From positions 1 to 19,783 of the forward strand of contig CAJOMB010000028.1 in assembly GCA_905235615.1 (NCBI GenBank): DNA of 19,783 nt, given 5' to 3'. Shown piece by piece: positions 15,072 through 19,783 of this stretch (the stretch's first letter is position 1; every line of letters starts with the position of its first letter). The notes below the pieces were generated by a model that saw only the letters and a list, made by a program, of their open reading frames with translations, was not told the origin of the DNA and searched no databases. Both the position numbers and the translations under genes were made by a program. The DNA is from an uncultured Bacteroidales bacterium (GTDB taxonomy: Bacteria; Bacteroidota; Bacteroidia; Bacteroidales; UBA932).

Positions 15072-16634
15072 TTAAGAGTTGGTTACCCTCTCAAGCCATT
15101 TGACCATGCCGAACATGACGCCCATGGACAGGAGGCACAGGCAGGCGAATACGCCCCAGCACCAGCCCAGCGGAATGGCGTTGTACATCTTCGGACCCAG
15201 GAAGAGGAAGAGGTTGCCGACGGCGGTTGCCCCCAGCCAGAGGCCCTGGCAGAGGCCCTGCATGCTCTTGGGAGCCACCTTCGACACGAAGGACAGGCCC
15301 AGGGGAGAGATGAAGAGTTCTGCGACGGTAAGGAAGAAATACAGTACAATCAGTACCCAGGGACCGGCTTTCATGGAAGCCTGGGTGGCGCTGTCCAGCG
15401 TCAGGAACTCCGTGGAAGACGGGTAGCCCATCTTGAAGGAGAAGATGCTCAGGAAGATATAGGCGATGGCGGCGATTCCCATGCCGTATGCGATTTTCCT
15501 GGGGGTGGAAATCTGCTTGCCGCGCTTGCCCAGCCAGCCGAACAGCCACATGATGACAGGCGTGAGCACGATGACGAAGAACGGGTTCACGGCCTGCCAG
15601 ATTTCGGGGGCTATCTTGCTGGTGTTCACGAAGTCACGGGCAAAGAAGGACAGGGACTGTCCGTTCTGGTGGAAGGAGAACCAGAAGAAGATGACCACGC
15701 CCAAAACGGCGAACAGGGCATACATGCGCTGTTTGATTTCCTTGGCCATGGCAATCTTTTCTTCCTCGGTATAGCCCACGCTCTCCACAGAAGTCTTCTT
15801 GCCGGGAGTGGGGAAGGTCTTCTTGGTGACCAGGAAAATAACCAGGGAAAGGAGCATGGCGCAGACGGAGGCGATGAAGGAATAGTGGATACCCGTGTTG
15901 AAATAGTCCAGGTAGTTGGTGCAGAAATCACCGATGGCTTGGATGTTGCCCGGGTCCAAGTTGGCGCCGGCGTTGGCGGCTTCGGCAATCAGGTTGTCGG
16001 AGACGGTGCCGTTGGCGATGAACTCATGGCAGAGTTTGGGCAGCTGGGCATTATAGGACAGGCCGTGCAGTCCCAGCCACCACTGGCGGAGCAGCGGGGC
16101 TACAAACGGGGCGATGAGGCCACCGATATTGATGAACACATAGAAAATCTGGAACCCGGAATCCCGCTGTCCCTGAGCCCATTTGAGCTTCTCCGGGCTT
16201 TCCTTGGCCGCTTCCGACTCGAAATTGTCGTACATCTGGCCCACGATGGCCTGCAGGTTGCCCTTGAACAGACCATTGCCGAATGCAATCAGGAAGAGGG
16301 CGGCGCAGGTGAGCGCCAGAAGCCAGACCTTGTTTTCCGGGGAAGCCAGGATGGGGATGGAAAGGACGGCATAACCCAGGGCCATGATGATGAGGCCGCG
16401 CTGGATGGTGCCCTTATAGTTGGAGGTGCGGTCTGCAATGATACCGCCCACCAGGCTGAGTACGTAGATTCCGCAGTAGAAGACGGAATAGATGACACCG
16501 GCCTGAGCGTCGGCAAGGCCGAATTTGGAACAAAGGAACAGGGTGAGGACCGCGTTCATGATGTAGTAGCCAAAGCGCTCTCCCATGTTGCTGAGAGCGG
16601 CGGCCAGCAGTCCTTTCGGATGGTTTTTGAACAT
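15072..16634 (-). CDS. POT/PTR family peptide:H+ symporter
   Basis: Inner-membrane major-facilitator carrier for di- and tripeptides, 520 residues with a dozen or more hydrophobic helices. The N-terminus MFKNHPKGLLAAALSNMGER and FGYYIM give the family ExxERFxYY motif, but the first Glu is Asn here (N16-M-G-E19-R20). The second half includes GWLGKRGKQISTPRK (a loop) and LFISPLGLSFVSKVAP (the PTR2 signature region, ELFISxxG-like). A longer hydrophilic segment (about residues 190-235) between two helices is usual in Bacteroidota members. The gene follows pepD after 14 bases, coupling peptide uptake to cleavage. The substrate is assigned by family; nitrate or drug transport by relatives cannot be excluded. 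Confidence 0.9.
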   Translation of the reverse strand: MFKNHPKGLLAAALSNMGERFGYYIMNAVLTLFLCSKFGLADAQAGVIYSVFYCGIYVLSLVGGIIADRTSNYKGTIQRGLIIMALGYAVLSIPILASPENKVWLLALTCAALFLIAFGNGLFKGNLQAIVGQMYDNFESEAAKESPEKLKWAQGQRDSGFQIFYVFINIGGLIAPFVAPLLRQWWLGLHGLSYNAQLPKLCHEFIANGTVSDNLIAEAANAGANLDPGNIQAIGDFCTNYLDYFNTGIHYSFIASVCAMLLSLVIFLVTKKTFPTPGKKTSVESVGYTEEEKIAMAKEIKQRMYALFAVLGVVIFFWFSFHQNGQSLSFFARDFVNTSKIAPEIWQAVNPFFVIVLTPVIMWLFGWLGKRGKQISTPRKIAYGMGIAAIAYIFLSIFSFKMGYPSSTEFLTLDSATQASMKAGPWVLIVLYFFLTVAELFISPLGLSFVSKVAPKSMQGLCQGLWLGATAVGNLFLFLGPKMYNAIPLGWCWGVFACLCLLSMGVMFGMVKWLERVTNS

Positions 16635-16648
16635 ATGTGATTATTTTA

Positions 16649-18106
16649 TTATTTCACGGGAATGTTGGCAAGTACGGCCTTGAGGTACTCCCAGGTGCGC
16701 TCTACGGAGGCAATGTTCACCTTCTCGTCCGGGCTGTGGGGGTACTTGATGGTGGGACCTACGGAAACCATCTCCCAGGCCGGATATTTGGCGCCCATGA
16801 TGGCGCATTCCAGGCCGCCGTGGGTGGCCATGATCTTCATGGGATGGCCATAGACCTTCTCGAACTGCTCCATCATCACCTTGTTGATGGGGGTGTCCAG
16901 TTTGGGTGTCCAGCCGGAGTAAGCGCCCTTGAATTCAATTTTGTCGGCCTCGGCCAGTTCATAGACGCAACGGATGCGCTCTGCCAGGTAGGCTTTGGAG
17001 GAATCCACGGCGCTTCTCATGAGGCTGTGGATGGTGATGCTGCCTTTCTCCGTGCGGACGATGGCCAGGTTCACGGAAGTCTCGGTGAGTCCTTCCATGG
17101 TGCGGCTCATGCGCATGACGCCGTGGGGCGAAGCCAGGATGGCCTTGAGGGCGCGGAGCATCACGGAACCCTGGATGAATTTGTCCGCTGCAGGACCTTC
17201 CTTCACGAAGAGGGCGGCCGACGGGTCGGATTCCTGGAATTCGTGCTTTATCTCGGCAAAGGTGTTGTCGATGAGGTTCTTGACAGCTTCCATGTTCTCC
17301 GCAGGAACGGCGATTTCCGCGTGGGCCTCAAAAGGAATGGCATTGCGGAGGCTTCCTCCGTTGAAGCTGACCACTTTTACACCAAGAATTTCCACTAAAG
17401 GGAGGAGAATCCTGGCCATGGCGCGGTTGGCGTTGGCCCTGTACAGGCTGATGTCCATGCCGGAATGGCCTCCCTGCAGGCCCTTGATGTCTAACGTGAG
17501 GCCTTTGTGCCCTTCGGGAGTGGCATATTTGCGGTATTTGAAGCCGGCCAATGCATCCAGGCCTCCGGCGCAGCCTACGCAGAGCTCTCCTTCTTCCTCG
17601 GAATCCAGGTTGAGGAGGATGTCTCCCTTCAGGACGCCGGGTTCCAGCTTGGTGGCTCCGGTCATGCCCGTTTCCTCATCATAGGTGACGAGCACTTCGA
17701 GGGGCCCGTGCTTCACGGAAGGGTCTTCCAGGGCGGCGAGGCCCATGGCTACGCCGATTCCGTTATCGGCCCCGAGGGTGGTGCGGTCCGCCGTCACCCA
17801 TTCTCCGTCTATATAGGCCTTGATAGGGTCTTTGAGGAAGTCGTGGTTGGAGTCGGAGGTCTTTTGGGGCACCATGTCCATGTGGCCCTGCAGGATGACG
17901 CCCCTGCGGTTTTCCATGCCGGGCGTGGCGGGTACGCGGATGATGATGTTGCCGGTTTTGTCCTTGATGGTATCGAAACCGTGGGACACACCCCAGTTAT
18001 AAAGGTATTCAATCACTTTACCCTCGTGCTTGGAGGGACGGGGAATCTGGGTAAGAGCATGGAAGTTCTTCCAGATTACTTTGGGTTCAAGGTCTTGGAT
18101 ATTCAT
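16649..18106 (-). CDS. pepD: Beta-Ala-His / cytosolic nonspecific dipeptidase (M20C)
   Basis: Zinc-dependent cytosolic dipeptidase, 485 residues, the standard PepD length. It shows the M20 metal ligands in order: GHMDMV (74-79; H75, with catalytic D77), GADNG (112-116; bridging D114), YDEETGMTGA (142-151; catalytic E144 and ligand E145), LNLDSEEEG (165-173; D168), and a C-terminal histidine in GPTIKYPHSPDEKV. The lid/dimerisation domain lies at about 190-395, with GGHSGMDI (near 217) typical of PepD. The role is hydrolysis of Xaa-His and many unspecific dipeptides taken up by the cell. It sits between the acyltransferase (12 bases) and the peptide carrier gene, a logical pairing. The start ATG at 18106 gives the family N-terminus MNIQDLEPKVIWKNFHALTQ. 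Confidence 0.95.
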   Translation of the reverse strand: MNIQDLEPKVIWKNFHALTQIPRPSKHEGKVIEYLYNWGVSHGFDTIKDKTGNIIIRVPATPGMENRRGVILQGHMDMVPQKTSDSNHDFLKDPIKAYIDGEWVTADRTTLGADNGIGVAMGLAALEDPSVKHGPLEVLVTYDEETGMTGATKLEPGVLKGDILLNLDSEEEGELCVGCAGGLDALAGFKYRKYATPEGHKGLTLDIKGLQGGHSGMDISLYRANANRAMARILLPLVEILGVKVVSFNGGSLRNAIPFEAHAEIAVPAENMEAVKNLIDNTFAEIKHEFQESDPSAALFVKEGPAADKFIQGSVMLRALKAILASPHGVMRMSRTMEGLTETSVNLAIVRTEKGSITIHSLMRSAVDSSKAYLAERIRCVYELAEADKIEFKGAYSGWTPKLDTPINKVMMEQFEKVYGHPMKIMATHGGLECAIMGAKYPAWEMVSVGPTIKYPHSPDEKVNIASVERTWEYLKAVLANIPVK

Positions 18107-18118
18107 ATCAAAATGTGT

Positions 18119-19048
18119 TTAATATACTTTCCATCTTTTGTGGCTCCAGAGGTAGTTCCAGGGTTGTTTCTCCAGGTCTTCCTCCAGGAGATTATAGTAT
18201 TTCTCCATGATTTTGACGGGGTCCTGTCCGGCGGCATGGTCCGCGATGGGGACCACCGTGACGTCATAGCCTCCTTCCTCCCTCTCCGTGATGCGGAGGT
18301 AGGCGATGGCCATGTCCAGCTTGCAGGCCAGGTGGGCGGCTGCCGTTACGGTGCCGGTCTTCTGGTGCATGAACGTGACCTCCGCGGCTCCGTTTCCGGT
18401 GTAGGGGTGTTGGTCCGTTATGAAAAAATACGTGTAAGCGCGGTCTTTGTTTGCCAGTACGAAACGGAGTACGCTGTCTGTGGCCAGGTAGCCGTCGAAG
18501 CCCTGATCCATGACCAGGCCCAGGCGATTGTGGCGCATGATGATGTCCCACATGCGGCTGGAAAGGGGCCGATAGGTAACGGCCATGAAAGCCGGATCCA
18601 GCTTGAGGGGCGGGTTGGTGCTGGATTGGGTAATTCCTCCCAGCAGCTCCCAGTTGCCGGTGTGGCACTGAAGAATCATGTTGGCGTTGGGCACGGCCAG
18701 CATCCGGTTCATTTCCTCCGGGTTGGTCATCCGGAAGATACCGCTTTTGACAAAGCGCTTCCTTCCTTTTTCGCCCTTGCAGGCGCCGAACCAGATCATC
18801 TCCGTGAAGACGGTGGCCAGATGCAGGTAGAAACGCCGTGTAATCTCCTGAATCTCCTCGTAGGATTTCCGGGGAAAAGAACGGGAGAGGTTGGTGACCA
18901 CCACGTCCCGGCGATAGTGGAGCACACTTCCGAGGAACCAGGCCACCCGGCGGGCCCACCAGCGGTGATAGCCCAAGGGAAGACGTCCGTGCAGCTGCAG
19001 GATGCCTTCCGTGAGGCGGGTTCCAAGCGATATTCTCTCTTTGCTCAT
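18119..19048 (-). CDS. LpxL/HtrB-type lysophospholipid (lipid A) acyltransferase
   Basis: Membrane-associated acyltransferase that adds a secondary fatty acid to lipid A or a related lipid, 309 residues. The catalytic motif HxxxxE is H129-T-G-N-W-E134 in LQCHTGNWELLGG, and further family features are VTYRPLSSRMWD and LVMDQG. Unlike most relatives it shows no long hydrophobic N-terminal helix, only a short apolar stretch at about 33-45 (ARRVAWFLGSVLHY). The frame stays open upstream for 42 more codons, but those cover the promoter region and do not resemble the family, so ATG 19048 (MSKERISLGTRL) is chosen. It heads the minus-strand run, divergent from rpsF. In this group acyl transfer to ornithine or other amino lipids is also possible. 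Confidence 0.85.
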   Translation of the reverse strand: MSKERISLGTRLTEGILQLHGRLPLGYHRWWARRVAWFLGSVLHYRRDVVVTNLSRSFPRKSYEEIQEITRRFYLHLATVFTEMIWFGACKGEKGRKRFVKSGIFRMTNPEEMNRMLAVPNANMILQCHTGNWELLGGITQSSTNPPLKLDPAFMAVTYRPLSSRMWDIIMRHNRLGLVMDQGFDGYLATDSVLRFVLANKDRAYTYFFITDQHPYTGNGAAEVTFMHQKTGTVTAAAHLACKLDMAIAYLRITEREEGGYDVTVVPIADHAAGQDPVKIMEKYYNLLEEDLEKQPWNYLWSHKRWKVY

Positions 19049-19055
19049 GATTCCA

Positions 19056-19087
19056 CAAATATAATCATTTCCCCTACCATTTCCAAA
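19056..19087 (-). promoter_or_regulatory. Promoter of the acyltransferase-led run
   Basis: Minus-strand TTTG (19087-19084), 20 nt, TATATTTG (19063-19056): an exact Bacteroidota promoter. The last base of the -7 box is only seven bases from the chosen ATG, so the transcript would start at or just before the start codon. See the finding on a possible leaderless mRNA. Confidence 0.7.
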
Positions 19088-19098
19088 AGGCAGAAAAA

Positions 19099-19130
19099 CT
19101 TGTTTTATTGAAATAAAATGACTACATTTG
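19099..19130 (+). promoter_or_regulatory. Promoter of rpsF-rpsR
   Basis: CTTG (19099-19102), 20 nt, TACATTTG (19123-19130): the -7 box is an exact match and the -33 box has one mismatch to TTTG. Transcription would start near 19137, giving an rpsF leader of about 62 nt. The two divergent promoters lie back to back within 75 bp. Confidence 0.7.
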
Positions 19131-19135
19131 CAGTC

Positions 19136-19162
19136 CTTTTTGCGACCTGAAGGTCCGGAAAG
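19136..19162 (+). promoter_or_regulatory. Candidate S6:S18-binding leader hairpin
   Basis: A small structure in the rpsF leader: outer CTTT (19136-19139) with AAAG (19159-19162), inner GACC/GGTC or ACC/GGT (from 19144) with a TGAA tetraloop, and CCG (19155-19157) on the 3' side next to the inner stem. That arrangement resembles the S6:S18 complex-binding leader found upstream of rpsF in many bacteria, where a CCG triplet is the key. The stems are short, so this is a suggestion only. Confidence 0.4.
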
Positions 19163-19198
19163 AATATAAAACATTTATTAACAACAAATTAACAAACA

Positions 19199-19594
19199 AT
19201 GGTTAACCAGTACGAAACCGTTTTCATTGCAACTCCCGTTTTGTCTGACACCCAGATGAAGGAAGCGGTTGCCAAGTACGTCAAGCTCATCGAAGACAAC
19301 GGCGGTGAGGTTGTGTACCAGGAGGATTGGGGCCTGCGTCAGCTCGCTTATCCCATCCAGCACAAAACCACAGGTTTTTATTACCTGATTCAGTTCAAGG
19401 CAGAAAGTTCTTTCGTAGCCACCCTCGAAACCCAGTATCACCGTGACGAGCGCATCATCCGCTTCCTCACTGTCGCTCTTGACAAAGACGCAGTGGCCTA
19501 TGCAGAGAAGCGCCGCGCCAACAAAGCCGCCAAGGCTGCCGCCCCTCAGGCTCCCGCCACCGAGGCTGCCGCTGAAGCCCAGGACGCTGAATAA
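19199..19594 (+). CDS. rpsF: 30S ribosomal protein S6
   Basis: Small-subunit ribosomal protein that pairs with S18 on the platform of the 30S subunit. The 131-residue product has the normal fold order: MVNQYETVFIATPVLSD (first strand and turn), an amphipathic helix, then GGEVVYQEDWGLRQLAYPIQ, containing the signature W-G-x-R-x-L-A-Y-P-I. KTTGFYYLIQFKA and ERIIRFLTVALDKD follow. An Ala/Glu-rich tail of about 28 residues (KRRANKAAKAAAPQAPATEA onward) extends past the core, as is common in Bacteroidota S6. It is divergent from the acyltransferase gene and followed 19 bases later by rpsR. The start ATG has no clear Shine-Dalgarno and sits in an A-rich leader typical of this phylum. Confidence 0.97.
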   Translation: MVNQYETVFIATPVLSDTQMKEAVAKYVKLIEDNGGEVVYQEDWGLRQLAYPIQHKTTGFYYLIQFKAESSFVATLETQYHRDERIIRFLTVALDKDAVAYAEKRRANKAAKAAAPQAPATEAAAEAQDAE

Positions 19595-19598
19595 TTAG

Positions 19599-19605
19599 AA
19601 GGAGG
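19599..19605 (+). promoter_or_regulatory. Strong ribosome binding site of rpsR
   Basis: AAGGAGG lies eight bases before the rpsR ATG at 19614. It is close to the full anti-Shine-Dalgarno complement, in contrast to rpsF, whose leader is A-rich and lacks one. Confidence 0.7.
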
Positions 19606-19613
19606 AAAAAATT

Positions 19614-19783
19614 ATGGCAAACGAAAATAAAGAAATCCGCTATCTGAATCCCCCGACCGTGGAGGTTCGCAAGAAGAAATACTGCCGCTTCAAGAAGGCC
19701 GGTATCAAGTATGTAGATTACAAAGATCCTGAGTTCCTCAAGAAGTTCCTCAATGAGCAGGGTAAGATTCTTCCCCGCCGCAT
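19614..19783 (+). CDS. rpsR: 30S ribosomal protein S18 (3' end outside window)
   Basis: Small-subunit protein that binds 16S rRNA together with S6. The 56 complete codons in the window begin MANENKEIRYLNPPTVEVRK and continue with KKYCRFKKAGIKYVDYKDPE and FLKKFLNEQGKILPRR. This includes the conserved KYCRFKK segment and the GKILPRR that normally precedes the RTG/C-terminal helix of S18. Usual length is 80-90 residues, so about a third is missing. The gene order rpsF-rpsR is conserved across bacteria, and rplI would be expected next. Confidence 0.95.
   Translation, partial: MANENKEIRYLNPPTVEVRKKKYCRFKKAGIKYVDYKDPEFLKKFLNEQGKILPRR

Noticed and set aside
14415..16640. Very long plus-strand open frame (741 codons) antisense to the kinase and transporter genes
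   Set aside because: The predicted protein is low-complexity, rich in Gly, Glu, His and Asp, with no recognisable domain, and crosses two well-supported genes. It is what a GC-biased third codon position gives on the opposite strand. The same applies to long plus-strand frames at 1485-2984, 7862-9214, 9303-10664, 13373-14512 and 17507-19111.
19049..19174. Upstream in-frame extension of the acyltransferase by 42 residues
   Set aside because: It would run through both divergent promoters and has no similarity to the family N-terminus; ATG 19048 fits better.

Overview
The window looks like a core chromosomal segment of a Bacteroidota bacterium, most likely order Bacteroidales. The evidence is a V/A-type ATPase operon with a DUF2764 gene between subunits E and A, a Na+-pumping methylmalonyl-CoA decarboxylase set in the order alpha, OadG, biotin protein, beta, and promoters of the Bacteroidota type (TTTG, about 20 nt, then TAnnTTTG). 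The DNA is GC-rich by eye, with a GC-biased third codon position that creates many long antisense reading frames. No phage, plasmid, insertion sequence, CRISPR, tRNA or rRNA was seen. Genus cannot be told from this window.

Layout. Everything from 1 to 19048 is read on the minus strand; only rpsF and rpsR at the right end are on the plus strand. Reading from the divergent promoter region (19049-19198) leftwards: a LpxL-type acyltransferase, the dipeptidase PepD, a POT peptide transporter, a zeta-toxin-like P-loop kinase, TldD, TldE/PmbA, a family 2 glycosyltransferase, TrkA, then mmdA, oadG, the biotin carrier and oadB, and finally a lipoprotein serine hydrolase. Gaps are almost all under 30 nt and several genes overlap, so this may be one run of about 14.7 kb. 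It ends at a good intrinsic terminator (4270-4302). A new promoter overlaps that terminator and starts the V-ATPase operon (atpE, DUF2764, atpA, atpB), which leaves the window at position 1.

How the genes work together. PepD and the POT carrier take up and cleave short peptides; TldD/TldE degrade or trim peptides. The mmd/oad genes encode the membrane decarboxylase that turns methylmalonyl-CoA into propionyl-CoA and exports Na+, a usual step of succinate-to-propionate fermentation. TrkA gates K+ uptake and the V-ATPase interconverts ATP and an ion gradient, so the left half is mainly about ion-gradient energetics. The acyltransferase and glycosyltransferase probably serve envelope lipid and glycan synthesis.

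The most unusual local structure is in the decarboxylase operon. Two adjacent palindromes lie in frame inside the coding sequence of the biotin carrier linker, and a second, different inverted repeat fills the gap just upstream of that gene. I found no convincing wholly new multi-gene system; the rest is ordinary housekeeping content with some sequence-level oddities listed below.
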